Shown: piece by piece, positions 36,001 to 45,758 of the stretch
How positions within the stretch are numbered: position 1 is the stretch's first letter
Layout of the letters: each line of letters begins with the position of its first letter
Origin: Tillus elongatus
Taxonomy: Eukaryota > Arthropoda > Insecta > Coleoptera > Cleridae
Direction of reading: 5' to 3'
Assembly (NCBI GenBank): GCA_964006375.1
Contig: OZ023265.1
Location: forward strand, 11,379,795 to 11,443,794
Length of the DNA: 64,000 nt
The notes under the pieces: model-generated
What the model was told of the DNA's origin: nothing
Seen by the model: the letters and a program-made list of their open reading frames with translations, nothing else
The model's database searches: none
Translations under genes and position numbers: made by a program

Positions 36001-37049
36001 GGTCGCTCGTCTCGTCACTCACTCACTAGCCAGGAACTTAACCCGTAGGCTACTTAGGGCCTTAAGGGTTGCCTGGCTGTCTGTGGCTATGAGGATCCGC
36101 TTGTTGGTGTAGCCCATCCTCTTGTTCTCCCGCAGACAGTGCAGGATCGCGTACACTTCGGCTTGAAAGACTGTTGCATGAGCTCCGAGGGAAATACTAT
36201 GACACCCTCAGTCCTTCTGAATAAACACCTGCCCCCGTCCCACGCTCCCCGCCGGATCCGTTCGTGAACCAGACGAGCGCGTCCCGCGTCTTCTCCCACC
36301 ATGCCTCGCGGTCAGGGATTTTCACTGTAAAGTTGTTTTCCCTGCAGATTCGCGGGCTCGCGAAGTCTGACCTCATTTTAAGCATGGGCTCCTTCACGAT
36401 CTCCTGAATTTTGCAGTGGCCCCTGAAGCCTGGATTGATCTTCAGTCTACCATTGCAGGCTAGTCTGTGTAGTCCTAGCCTGGCCTCCCCCATTATAACT
36501 AAGTGTAGGGGGGACAGATCCAGCAACACCTCCATGGCGGCTGTTGGGGTTGAAGACATGGCCCCTGTGATGCCTAGGCAAGTCATCCTTTGGGTCTTGC
36601 CTAGTTTTTGTTTGGCTCTGGATTTTGTCACCTTAGGCCACCAGACCAGTGCCGCATATGTTATTCACTACTATAATGCACTTGCTGCGTCCCGAACTTT
36701 TTATTTCTTTCTTCAGTTGGAAAGAATTATAAAGAGTTGTAATGTACCTTTTCTACTGACTAATGATATGATAAAGGGTTGCATAGCTGGTTCTTTTCTT
36801 TTCACAATTATCTTTGTTTTTGTACAGGTATCTTCGAGGTCATTACTGAAGCAAGTCGTACCTTTGATCGCCATGGATTTATCTTTAAAAACGCAGAAAG
36901 ATGATGGAATTGATGAAGATCACAAGCATATTTTATTACAGACCGATCCGACTAATTTATTACACATAACGAACATATTAGAAAAAGCCCTTATGGAAAC
37001 CAGAAGTAGACATTCCAGGAAAATACAAAAGGCTTTAAGTAATATTTAA
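30028..37049 (+). CDS. COMMD2: COMM domain-containing protein 2
   Basis: COMMD proteins form the ring-shaped CCC/Commander assembly that works in endosomal sorting and recycling of membrane cargo. Four exons splice in frame with GT-AG borders: 30028-30094, 30148-30308, 34746-34919 and 36828-37049, for 207 aa (human 199). Exon 1 reads 'MLISLRNDHKEHLSLLTNQP', like the family's 'LLELSEEHKEHLAFL'. Exon 2 carries 'FCKLAIDFLQNGANLELYSS'. Exon 3 carries 'LSDADFRDTVLTLNFSQEQQ' and ends 'DLTWRFEVQ'. Exon 4 carries the C-terminal COMM half 'VSSRSLLKQVVPLIAMDL' and 'LLQTDPTNLLHITNILEKAL'. Intron 1 is 53 bp. Introns 2 (4.4 kb) and 3 (1.9 kb) are filled with retroelement relics. The polyA signal is at 37119-37124. 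Confidence 0.95.
31100..31902 (+). pseudogene. Non-LTR RT relic in COMMD2 intron 2
   Basis: With stops and frame changes it reads 'ISKYQFEFQEGHSSEDAISE', a 'SKAFDTVDHKIL'-like block near 31290, 'PVECGAPHGTVQGPILFLIY' (RT motif B), and later 'KRSGNVKYLGIYFDQCITW' and 'LREVVPVETLKIIYKALVES'. The active-site loop is broken by a frameshift near 31527. A family A copy begins abruptly at 31903. No matching continuation of this relic was found after that copy. Confidence 0.65.
31903..33696 (+). pseudogene. CR1/Jockey-like retroelement, family A copy 3 (COMMD2 intron 2)
   Basis: The frame 32242-32817 carries 'APVVTRLFQTSYNRGIFPSN', 'SKARPRHYRPISLISVISK', 'HSLIYDRQYGFHQRRSTADL'. The next frame (32757) has 'INAGVPQGSALAPTLF' and an intact 'YADDSTLHSNIQ' active site, then 'LQQILDWGTRNLVQFNSTKS'. 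The C-terminal tail and 3' end match the other family A copies and finish in an A-run at about 33690. A deletion removes part of motif A ('SKAFDQVWHAALL' in copy 4), and frameshifts inactivate it. Confidence 0.85.
33960..34640 (-). pseudogene. RT relic (minus strand) in COMMD2 intron 2
   Basis: The minus-strand frames 34312-34109 and 34175-33984 read 'VQSYVAKIALIIIKNRR', 'AEDLQKHCQHLEQW' and 'YDIDFVDLEKAFDDLEWKIL', the last being RT motif A ('F.DLEKAFD.V.W'). Upstream on the same strand is a degraded 'ESSWCR*INRRTL' block, the usual 'KAPGVDELTEELL'. It is frameshifted and fragmentary; an RTE-like origin is possible. Confidence 0.6.
34951..35349 (-). mobile_element. 3' end of an unidentified retroelement with (TTAGA)n tail
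   Basis: The plus strand shows ATTAG repeated four times at 34951-34970, then 'ATTTTATTGTGAGTGGGC' and a GC-rich block up to about 35340. This is best read as the 3' end, on the minus strand, of a non-LTR element whose tail is a (TCTAA)n microsatellite instead of poly(A). It lies 30 bp inside COMMD2 intron 3. No coding part is preserved; an RNase H retroelement follows immediately. Confidence 0.4.
35350..36660 (-). mobile_element. RNase H-bearing retroelement, copy 2 (COMMD2 intron 3)
   Basis: It reads, on the minus strand, 'MTKSRAKQKLGKTQRMTCLG' and 'INPGFRGHCKIQEIVKEPM' (36631 down), a decayed RNase H block around 36090-36010, and the tail 'GQLRNITGLLTGHMAVKKHL' followed by 'CRLCGEGEESAQHILCECK' (35700-35590). 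That is a C-x2-C-...-H-x4-C knuckle typical after RNase H in these elements. It ends in an A-rich tail at 35352. It is truncated at the 5' end at 36660, within the RT thumb, and frameshifted. Confidence 0.8.
36663..36705. repeat. Short Rep-E scrap
   Basis: 'ATTCACTACTATAATGCACT' followed by 'TGCTGCGTCCCGAACTTTTT' is the terminal motif of Rep-E. It abuts the 5' truncation point of the RNase H retroelement copy 2. Confidence 0.55.
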
Positions 37050-37118
37050 TTATTTGTGTAACATATTTAATAGTGCTTAATGAGAGAAATGTATTATAAA
37101 ACAGACTTTATATTATTT

Positions 37119-37124
37119 AATAAA
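37119..37124 (+). terminator. COMMD2 polyadenylation signal
   Basis: AATAAA lies 70 bp after the COMMD2 TAA stop (37047-37049). Confidence 0.65.
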
Positions 37125-37394
37125 AATTCACTTTACGCTTTTAAATTCTAAAATTCTAGTTTTTATGTTACAAATCAGTGATTTGGAAATCTCTAGATTT
37201 TAAATGCTCGAGATACGTGGCTTTTTGCATATATACATACCTATGCACAGGTGTCGCTTAATATGTGGACAAAAACGTTTTGTTTGGAAAATACAGGGTG
37301 CTGAAAATGGTGTAATTTTTTGTTGGTTTCTCGTAAGTGTGGTGTTATTTTTAATTAATTTTGGAAATGTTGTACATGTGCTTCGCTTTAAGGC

Positions 37395-38565
37395 ACTTTT
37401 TTTTCTCCCTCAGTCTCCCTCGTCCGCCGCTTTGCCGCCCCAATAGCACTGCAGCCCTTGGCCTATTTTTTTTCCTCTCAGGGCTCGTCCGCGGCTTTGC
37501 CGCCCCGATAGCACTGCAACCGTTGGCTTATTGTGCATGCCCTTTGTCTTTTTACTCCACCCATTCCAAAATCACTGTGCCTTGAACTAGTCTGCACAGC
37601 GATTGGTGGGGCGAAGTTTTATAATGCTCTGTCTTTGGTCCAGACCTTTACACACGCACAAGATGTGCTGGGCTGATTCCTCCTCCTCACCGCAGAGTCT
37701 GCATGCGAGGTACCCCTCGAACCGTCCCATTTTATGCAGGTATTTCTTGACGGCCATGTGTCCAGTCACGAGACCTGTTATGTTTCTGAGCTGTCCTCTC
37801 TAAGATTTAGCAGCTCCAAAGCTCTCTTTGAACTGGGTGCGTCAATTAATGACTTCCCATATCTGAGCCCTGGACAGTCTGCCCAGTACACTTTGTGTTG
37901 GTTTCAGGCCCAAGACTTAATGGTTTCCCTGGCAGTGCTCTTTGTCACGCCCAGGGCCGGTTCTGGTCCCATAAATGGTTCTGCTGACTGTCAGCTTCTT
38001 CATTGCCTTTGACCCCCGAGTGACCCGGCACCCAGATGAGGGTGACCTCATTCTGCCCAGCCAGGTCGCTCGTCTCGGCACTCACTCACCGGCCAGGAAT
38101 TCATCCGTGGGCTAGTTAGGGCTGCCTGGCTGTCTGTTGCTATGAGGATCCGTTTCTTGGTGTAGCCCCTCCTCTTGTTCTCCCGCACACAGTGCAGGAT
38201 GGCGTACATTTCGGACTGAAAGACCGTTGTGCATGGGCTCCGAGGTAAATACTGACCTATCCTCGGTCCTTCCGAATAAACACCTGCTCCCGTCCCACGC
38301 TCCCCGCCGGATCCGTGAACCAGATGAGCGCGTCCCGTAGTATGCCCGGCGTCTCCTCCCGCCATGCCTCGCGGTCGGGGATTTCCACTGTAAAGTTGTT
38401 TTCCCTGCAGATTCGCGAAGTCTGACCTTATTTCAAGCATGGGCTCCTTCACGATCTCCTTAATTTTGCAGTGGCCCCTGAAACCTGGGTTTATTTTCAG
38501 TCTATTATTGCAGGCTAGTCTGTATAGTCCTATCCTGGCCTTCTCCATAATAATTAAGTGTTGGT
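37395..38565 (-). mobile_element. RNase H-bearing retroelement, copy 3, with doubled 3' tail
   Basis: The minus-strand frame 38548-38051 has 'KARIGLYRLACNNRLKINPG', 'REMYAILHCVRENKR'-like text (here 'EMYAILHCVRENKRRGYTKK'), and 'RILIATDSQAALTSPRMNSW', that is RNase H with the T-D-S-Q motif. Further down come 'MTGHMAVKKYLHKMGRFEG' and 'CRLCGEEEESAQHILCVCK'. At the 3' end, two tails follow one another (about 37395-37465 and from 37468), both with 'CGCTTTGCCGCCCC' and a T-run. They suggest one copy inserted at, or slipped within, the end of another. Confidence 0.8.
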
Positions 38566-38858
38566 GGGTTTATGGCACTTGCAAGTTAATATTAAAAGTT
38601 TGAATCTTATACAGGATATTGTCTTTGCGGGAGTCGTGGTCCCTTTGACCAACCCGATTTTTTTACAACAGCTGTAACTTAAAATTGAGTTTCTTAAACT
38701 TCTTGTTTTCTTATCTATTTTCTTTTATATCTGTAACAGTTTTAAAAGTTTTCAGCAAAATATTCATCTGTGTATCATTTATTTTTTATTCACCCTTAAT
38801 GTATGCTCTGAAACAACTGCTCAAGAATGTAAGGGTCTTCTCGAAAAGCTATATACAG

Positions 38859-40060
38859 GGTGTTTCGCATAAGAACCGACACAGAGTAGGGACATGTAGG
38901 GAACCCAAAATATTGTGATTTAACGCAACTTACCCCTATACTAAGTTGCACCCCTGAGAAGTTATAGGCCTTCAAAGTGGGGTTTCTAATTTCGAAAAAA
39001 ATCAATATCTCGAATAACTAAATACATGTATTAGAGCTGTGTTATTTTAAATCATCGGATATTCAAACGTTGGCTATGAAATTTAACGTGAGACTTGACA
39101 ATCAGGAAAAAAGTTGTAATTATAATAATTTAATAGAAAAATAAACAACTTAAACAAGAGAAATCACATAACATTTGTTCAAAATGATCACTGTTCTTTC
39201 TCAGGTATAAATTTATTCTTCGTCGAAAATTGAAGTCCACTCTATCCAACAACTGTTGATTGTTTCTAATGAGTGTGCATTTATGTGTAATGCGATTCCA
39301 CAATTCGGCTCGAGACGCAATTGGCGAGGGATGCATAAATTCTTTTAATGTTCCCCAAAGAAAGAAGTCACATTTGTTGATGTCTAGCAATCGTGGAGGC
39401 CAAACTTGTAGGCAATTATTTTCTTTTCCAATCCATTTATTTGGATACTGGTGGTTTAAATAGTCTCTAACAGCAATACTGAAATGAGGCGGTGCTCCAT
39501 CATGCATAAACCAGTCTAAGTAGTAGAGTTTCGCCATTTAATCGATTCGGTAAAATGACTGAACCAATTAAATACTGATCCAAACATTTATTTTAAACTC
39601 ACATTGGAAATGTCGAGGAGTTACTGAATGAGGGTTTACATCAGAATATTCATGATGGTTATGTAAATTTGTAATACTTCTGCGGGTGAAAATTAATTTC
39701 TTGATGCAAAATACACTGATAGAAATTCACTCGTTTAACCAAATCTTCAGTAACAATTCTTGCACTTTTTGAATATGATATGGGTGCAGTAGATTACGTC
39801 TTCTTACTCGGTAAACAGAAGTTTGCGATATACCAGTGCGTCGAGATAGATTTCCAGTAGTAATATGTGGGTCATCTTCAATTGTATTCAAAATAGGTTT
39901 TTCGTCTTGTGCCCTGGTTGCTGTAGCACATTCTTGAGTGTTACTGAAAAGCTTGCCTGTTTCTCAAGCGTGTCTTTCAACATTGGAAAATGTTTCTCTA
40001 TGAGGAATTACTTGTACTGAATTTTTACTTTCTTTTCATTCAATGTTTGTGAACTTTTTT
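38859..40060 (-). pseudogene. Mariner-like transposase relic with HTH
   Basis: At the left edge is 'ACAGGGTGTTTCGCATAAG', a plausible inverted terminus. The minus-strand reading from about 40015 down gives 'VIPHRETFSNVERHA', a stop, then 'TGNLSRRTGISQTSVYRVRR' (a helix-turn-helix), and after decayed sequence the frame 39537-39133 with 'LDWFMHDGAPPHFSIAVRDY' (second catalytic Asp) and 'CDFFLWGTLKEFMH' (third Asp). The spacing between those two Asp is 43 residues here, close to the DD41D of the two other copies in the window. The opposite terminus was not found. The relic stops where the next element begins at about 40063. Confidence 0.6.
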
Positions 40061-40062
40061 TT

Positions 40063-42702
40063 TATATCGAGGGTTTAATGGAAAAACAACACAAGCGCCA
40101 GTGATGTACAGGAGATGCAAAAAACTTTCTCAAATTCATGTGATGAGAAATATCTCCACGGGTCTGTGTTATCTTGTTCTCCAATTTTTTTCTGAATTTT
40201 TACTAAAATTTCTTCCTCAACAGTGCGTTAATTCACCACATTCAATGTAAAAAACATGAAATGGCGCTTATTCCAAATCATCAGTAGCAGGTGGCATTAA
40301 TGCCGTATTTTCATCTGGCGTTTATGCCAACCAATAATAATATGATGAAAATAAATGCCGTTTATCTTACCTTGTGCCATTTGAGAGTTTGTACATGGAA
40401 ATCATCAAGCGTCACTTATGCCATAAAATTCTGTGTATGTGTAAAATATAGTATGAAAGTTTTAAAGTTGATTTGGAATAAGAAGACTACAAAATGATGA
40501 GTCTTCTTGATCAGTGTCTAAACGTAGGAAGTTCAGTCAATAAGAGACCAAAGTTGTATGTGCTCCTTAATCAGAATAGGTAACTCGAACCTAACAGTTA
40601 TCAACATTAACAAGGAACACCTGTGAAAATAAATACTTGATTCAGTTTTTATCAAAACTCATTATTCTATCCAGGTACAAGGTACTTTAGTGTTACAGTT
40701 TCCTTGTGGCAAGAATAGTCCTGCTCCTCCATCCAAGACAGCTGATTGAGGTATCATAACCTTAGGCAATTTTAAGCTACTCATTCAAGATGTGAGAATA
40801 GATTCGTATCATCATCCTGACTGAAAATCATAAAATCTTCTTGGCAAATACTCTAATTCTCACCATATGTTCAGGTCCACATTTTCTTCACTTTATAGTG
40901 ATGCTTCTCATAGCATTAACTTCTTCCACAGGAGTAAAAAGTCCGAGATGTTGCTTAGATAATTTTATAGATTTGCAGTATTCTTGCACTTTTCCAGTTC
41001 ATCCACATAAAACGGTGGTGGTGGTTTATAACTATTGAAAATAACACAATTCATAAAAACCTAATTCTTAAGATGATCCGGTCTCGAGCAAAATTGGCGA
41101 ACCCATCATCAGTGTCCTACAGGAAATGCTTTAAAACTTGTTTCTTTACTGGGTTTTACTTAACCTGGCACCATGTTTTAGTTGCTTCTGTACTCTGGAT
41201 CTATGTTTGCAATTACACACTGTTCACGCGTCACATTATTTTTAATAAATTATGTTAGAATAAAACCTTATACAACATTGATCACAGACCATTAATTTTG
41301 ATATTAACTTTCATTTTCGTCTAGAGGCTATCTTGCCATTTGTCATCTTCCTTCCCTTCCCGGCGGCATGGATATGCGCTCTATGCCTAAATATACAATA
41401 TGTTTTACCATGGACAGGTAACATAATCATATATGCAAAATAGTTACTATTTTAATTCTCACCACTATACCGCAATCATCATCCATCTTTTTCATTAAAT
41501 TTTAAAGTTATATAATATTATAAGGACATCTCAAGCACATTCTAAACGAATATTCGGAATAATAATCTATTCAAATATTCTCAGTATATTGATGAAGAAT
41601 TTTCTTAGAATGTGATTGAATGAATGTACTCAGAATATTTAAGATTGAAGTTTGTAATTCCATAAATGTTATTAGAACATTCCGAAACAAATATTCTGAA
41701 AAAAGCATGTTTTCACATTGTGAGAACATTCTGAGAATATCTTGTGCTGTATGGGTAGAAGCACTTTTTCTTCGGCTATTACATTGGAATTCAGTTCTTT
41801 CAGTATAATTGATGGTCATCTTCTTTTGACATGCCAGGTAAGCTCTCAGTGCACAAGGTTGATTCATTTGGTATAATCTCATCAAAATTATTTGATAACA
41901 ATAATTCATCAATATTGTTAGGAAGGTCAGTAGATAATAGCATTTCAGCATTCTCATTCTCCAAGAGAATAATGTTTTCTAACGCTTCTTGGATGTCGTG
42001 AGTGCAGAATTGACTGTATGGCCAGTGCCAATATATCCTTCTGCTACGTGAATTTCCATCCATCTGCAAGTTAGAGATTGGTATAAGCAACATAGAGAAT
42101 TTCAATGAGTTTGCGTATTTGCAATATCACCAGACACAAAATTGAGTGCATACAATTAAAATTATTGCTCTAGCTGTCATTTATACTCAAATATCATGAG
42201 TTTGACACAATGAAAATCAAATTATTCTTCATTATCAATTACCATTGAATCTGCATAAGTAACTGCGCTTATGCCAAATAGGTATACATGTCATGTAGTT
42301 TGGCACAACCACCCAACTTTCTTATGAGGTATTATCCGTTCCACGTGGAGTTGTGCGTGAATAAATTAGTAAGAACTCAATGACAATTATATTTCCTATA
42401 GGTAAGTTATTATAACATTCAATATAACCTACCGTATCACAGCCAAACTTAACCATAACATCGCCATTGGTCTTCCTATATGAAATGGCGCAAGCGCCAC
42501 TGTGACTGTCTTTGAGCGTGCGTACAGTGACGACCCTGGCGCTTGTTACCACTTTAAACCAGTTTTACGTCGCCCATAAATTTTTGTCGCTAATGCTGTT
42601 CAAACCGTTAGAAGCGGCTTGAAATTCCCTACAAAATGATACCAAAGACGCGAAATCGATTTTTTGGCGCTTGTGTCGTTTTTCCATAAGACCGTCGATA
42701 TA
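40063..42702. mobile_element. Unclassified TIR element with GGCGCTTATGCC-type palindromes
   Basis: The left end, 'TATATCGAGGGTTTAATGG' continuing 'AAAAACAACACAAGCGCCA' (40063-40100), matches the reverse complement of the right end, 'TATATCGACGGTCTTATGG' continuing 'AAAAACGACACAAGCGCCA' (42665-42702). That gives inverted termini of about 38 bp. Both subterminal regions are rich in a short palindrome-like motif: 'GGCGCTTATTCC' (40263), 'GGCATTAATGCC' (40293), 'GGCGTTTATGCC' (40317), 'GCGCTTATGCC' (42265), 'GGCGCAAGCGCC' (42487) and 'GGCGCTTGTTACC' (42538). No intact transposase was seen. The only fair open frame (42105-41803, -) is acidic and unrecognised ('ENIILLENENAEMLLSTDLP'). Confidence 0.6.
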
Positions 42703-42790
42703 TAGTTTTCAGCACTTTTTGAAAATAAATATAATATTACTATTATTATTATAGAAACGAACTGCCGAGGAAAGCAGGTCAGACAATAAT

Positions 42791-42798
42791 GTCTTCAG
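42791..42798. repeat. hAT target-site duplication, left copy
   Basis: GTCTTCAG, identical to 45751-45758 on the other side of the element. Confidence 0.95.
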
Positions 42799-43005
42799 CA
42801 GTGGCGGATTTAGGCTTGCTGCCGCCCTAGACCCTGTCTGCTGCACCACCCTTTTTGAATAACAAAACTCAATTCATTTTGATTCAATATTATTATTTAA
42901 ATATAATTTTTATTTTATTGAAATATGATTACAAAACAATACAAATAAATATTTGATAAACTCTAACGAAATAATAAGCATTTTTCTTAAATTATAACTT
43001 ATTGA

Positions 43006-43707
43006 TCAATTTTTAAATCTCTTCTTTCTGGCTTTCGTCTGTGCAAAAACATCAACTATGTCGTCATAATCAATTTCTTGAAGTAGTTGAGCTTCAATAG
43101 ACAGTAATGCCAAAGCATTAGGTCTATCTTGGCCCATACTTGCGCGTAAATAAGTTTTCACCCTTCTCCTTCTTCCTCCTGAACAATTCGTAGCAGGATA
43201 CTCAAAAAAGTATGTAGAGCAATATCTACATTTGGATAAACATCTCGAAGATTCCGGGAATGCAATACATTGCATATTTCTTGTGCAGAACGTAAATCTT
43301 CTGTATTTGCTAGGGAATCTTTGAGTTGATAATGTAAATGAAGACATTCATTCCCAAAAATCTCTTCCAAATTATCAGGATACTTATTAACTGGTTTTTT
43401 TGCAAGATTTTTCAATTCATTTGTATCTATTTTAGATAAATTATCAAAAAAATTGATATTTTGGTAAAGCCTTTAATAAGCACTTTTACATCCGGCGAAT
43501 TCTACACTCAAAAGTATCTAAAATTCGGTAATACACATTGGTGCGAAAATTTTCTAGTCCAGATAAATGGGTTCTTTCATTCACCCATGATTCATCTGCC
43601 TGAATTTTTCTGGTTTTCTTGCGACAGGTATCATAACGATAATAATCTTGAACTCTAGATAGTGCTTTGGCTCTTTCTTCATATTCGGAGAATTGTTTAT
43701 CTCTCAT
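43006..43707 (-). pseudogene. hAT transposase C-terminal relic (dimerisation domain)
   Basis: Frames joined with frameshifts read 'DYYRYDTCRKKTRKIQADES', 'LSGLENFRTNVYYRILDTFE', 'NECLHLHYQLKDSLANTEDL', 'YPNVDIALHTFLSI', then 'RVKTYLRASMGQDRPNALAL' and 'LSIEAQLLQEIDYDDIVDVF'. The last block is the hAT C-terminal dimerisation region in its common animal form ('SMGQ.RLN.LA.LSIE'), often annotated as ZMYM1-like. The N-terminal BED finger and the catalytic DDE part were lost, and the reading stops where the mariner element inserted. Confidence 0.85.
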
Positions 43708-43892
43708 GTCTTGAAGAAATAATGTGATAATAGCTATATCACATCGATCGCTTTAATATCTATCGTCATCGACACATAAAGGGGTGATCCAATTCGAGTT
43801 TCCTATGTTCGCAGCACCGTAAATCAAGAAGTTGTCAAAAAGCACATGTTTTTCAAGTGTCTACTGTCAGTCTGACACTATACTTTTATGAA

Positions 43893-45020
43893 ATGGATCG
43901 CTTAACCACCGCTCAGCGTGTTAAAATTGTTTTACAGAAATAACAATTCTGTACGAACTGTGTATAGAAATTTACGGGAAGATTATGGTCAATTTAATCG
44001 TCCTACTGAGCAAACAATTCGCAACGTAGTGCATCATCGTGGCATCCGATCAACAGAAAATATTGCTGCTGTAAGTAATTGTATCGCTGTTGATGGTCTC
44101 TCAGCTTCAGTTCTTGTGTTAACTGAATCTTATACGGCTTTAGATGCAAGTCCTGGTAGAAAATTCGCCAAAGGGAGCCGTAAGATAAGCCTAAAAGCTG
44201 TGAACGCCGACGAATCGACACTTCCGGGTCTTCGGCCACAGCTTTTAGGCTTATCTTACGGCTCTCTTTGGCGAATTTTGCACCAGGACTTGCATCTAAG
44301 GTCGTATAAGATTCAGTTATTACAAGAACTGAAGACGAGAGACCATCGACAGCGAAGAAGTTACGTAGATTGGGTGTTAGAGCAGCAGGAAGTTGATGCA
44401 GACTTTAAAAAAAAATTCTTCTCTGATGAGGCACATTTTCATTTGTCTGGGTATGTCAATAAACAGAATTGTCAAATATGGGGCAAAGAAAATCCTCATG
44501 TGATCCTGGAAACTCTATTACATGGCCAAAAAGTAACTGTTTGGTGTGCATTGTGGTCAGGTGACGTTATTGGGCCTTACTTTTTTGAAAACAATGTAAC
44601 GGTCAATGGCGAGCGCTATAGGCGCATGATAGTCGATTATTTTTGGCATGAAATCGAAGATATTGACATCGACGACAAGTGGTTCCAACAAGACGGCGCA
44701 ACTTGTCATACAGCGGGCGCAACATTGGATGTTTTGCGTGAAAAGTTCCCAGGTCGCATCATTTCACGTTTTGGTGAAGTCAACTGGCCGCCAAGATCAT
44801 GCCACTTGACGCCACTGGACTTTTTTTGTGGGGCTACATTAAAAGTCGTGTCTACACAAACAAACCTGAAACATTGGAGCACCTAAAAGCCAACATCCGC
44901 CAAGTTATAGCCGAAATACCGCCCGAAAACTTCGAAAAAGTAATCGGAAATTACCTTAAAGGGATCGGTTGCTGCAGAAGGTCCAGAAGCGGCTATTTAA
45001 TTGATATTATTTTTCATCAT
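43893..45020 (+). pseudogene. DD41D mariner-type transposase, broken
   Basis: The start is probably ATG 43893 ('MDRLTTAQRVKIV'), followed by a one-base frameshift into 'FYRNNNSVRTVYRNLREDYG' and 'NRPTEQTIRNVVHHRG' (first DNA-binding part). Catalytic motifs: 'KKKFFSDEAHFHLSGYVNKQ' (first Asp), 'KWFQQDGATCHTAG' (second Asp) and 'LTPLDFF' (third Asp), with 41 residues between the second and third. A second frameshift falls in the T-run near 44820-44827. After it the frame reads 'FLWGYIKSRVYTNKPETLEH' to the end at about 45020. An inverted duplication (44084-44202 against 44237-44355) has overwritten the segment between the DNA-binding and catalytic parts. Confidence 0.85.
44084..44355. repeat. 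Inverted duplication inside the mariner transposase
   Basis: Arms 44084-44202 and 44237-44355 (119 bp each, 34-bp spacer) are close reverse complements. The right arm is the sense coding copy ('LLGLSYGSLWRILHQDLHLR'). The left arm encodes the same protein text on the minus strand ('LLGLSYGSLWRIFYQDLHLK'). Confidence 0.9.
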
Positions 45021-45750
45021 TAATGAAATACATAATATTTTTGATTAATAAAAACAAATCCGAATATTTCTTTAAATTTGTGTGTTTTTTTTTTAAACAA
45101 GTTCGGAAACTCAAGTTGGATTACCCGTTATATACACTTAAATTTGATAGAATTTTGTAATGACAAATTCTTGCCTCTAGATTTTAAAAATTAGTTGAAA
45201 TTTGTAAATATAGTTCAACATTTTTGCAGATATAAAAATAATCAATTTTTTTTTCGATTTAGATTTTTATAAACAAAAAAATATTTTGAATTTCAAATGA
45301 ATACCAGAAGTTAATTTATACATGTTAATCCACCATGTTTTTATTTACCACCGAAAACAAAATGAAAAATCAAGTAATTTTAAAAGCTTTACATATATAA
45401 TAGTAATTTCACTAAAGACACAAAAAGTAAAAAAGCATTTAGTATTTCTCAAAGAAGCTTATCAATTCGATTATTTCTTTTAAATAACATTATTCGATAA
45501 AGACTATTATTGATTTATCAAAATATTAAAGATGCACCTACGAATTGAAAAGTAAATTAAAAAATTACTATTATATTCCATAGAAAATTTTCTGTAAATT
45601 CATTAAAAAAAAATTAGAACCAATTTTTAAAATAAATTTTCGTTACATTATTTCGGCTCTAAAATTTTGGCGTTCTGAAAAGTTTGCCGCCCTCCAAATC
45701 GTGCCCCCCTTGGCCCGGGCCTCAAGAGCCTAGGCGTAAATCCATCACTG

Positions 45751-45758
45751 GTCTTCAG
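45751..45758. repeat. hAT target-site duplication, right copy
   Basis: GTCTTCAG, identical to 42791-42798. Confidence 0.95.

Larger units (their letters stand above)
43779..45128 (+). mobile_element. Mariner-type (DD41D) transposon nested in the hAT element
   Basis: The left end 'GGTGATCCAATTCGAGTTTC' (from about 43783) and the reverse complement of the right end 'GGTAATCCAACTTGAGTTTC' (ending about 45126) form inverted termini. TA dinucleotides flank both ends, as expected for Tc1/mariner target sites. The transposase lies between. It occupies the interior of the hAT element and separates its transposase remnant from its other terminus. Confidence 0.85.
42799..45750 (-). mobile_element. hAT transposon with terminal inverted repeats and 8-bp TSD
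   Basis: The left end 'CAGTGGCGGATTTAGGC' and the reverse complement of the right end 'CAGTGATGGATTTACGCC' are typical hAT termini (CAGTG..). The 8-bp duplication GTCTTCAG on both flanks is exact, and 8 bp is the hAT target length. The element is 2952 bp including a nested mariner element at about 43779-45128. Its own transposase survives only as the C-terminal part (43006-43707, -). Its ends carry short GC-rich subterminal stretches ('GCCGCCC'). Confidence 0.9.

Noticed and set aside
40841..41258. Short plus-strand frames within the unclassified element
   Set aside because: Chance frames without motifs, in the interior of a repeat.
41571..42105. Minus-strand frames inside the unclassified TIR element as a transposase
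   Set aside because: No catalytic DDE/DDD motif is visible. Part of the left frame is an internal repeat of ATATTC-type words, which is not coding-like.
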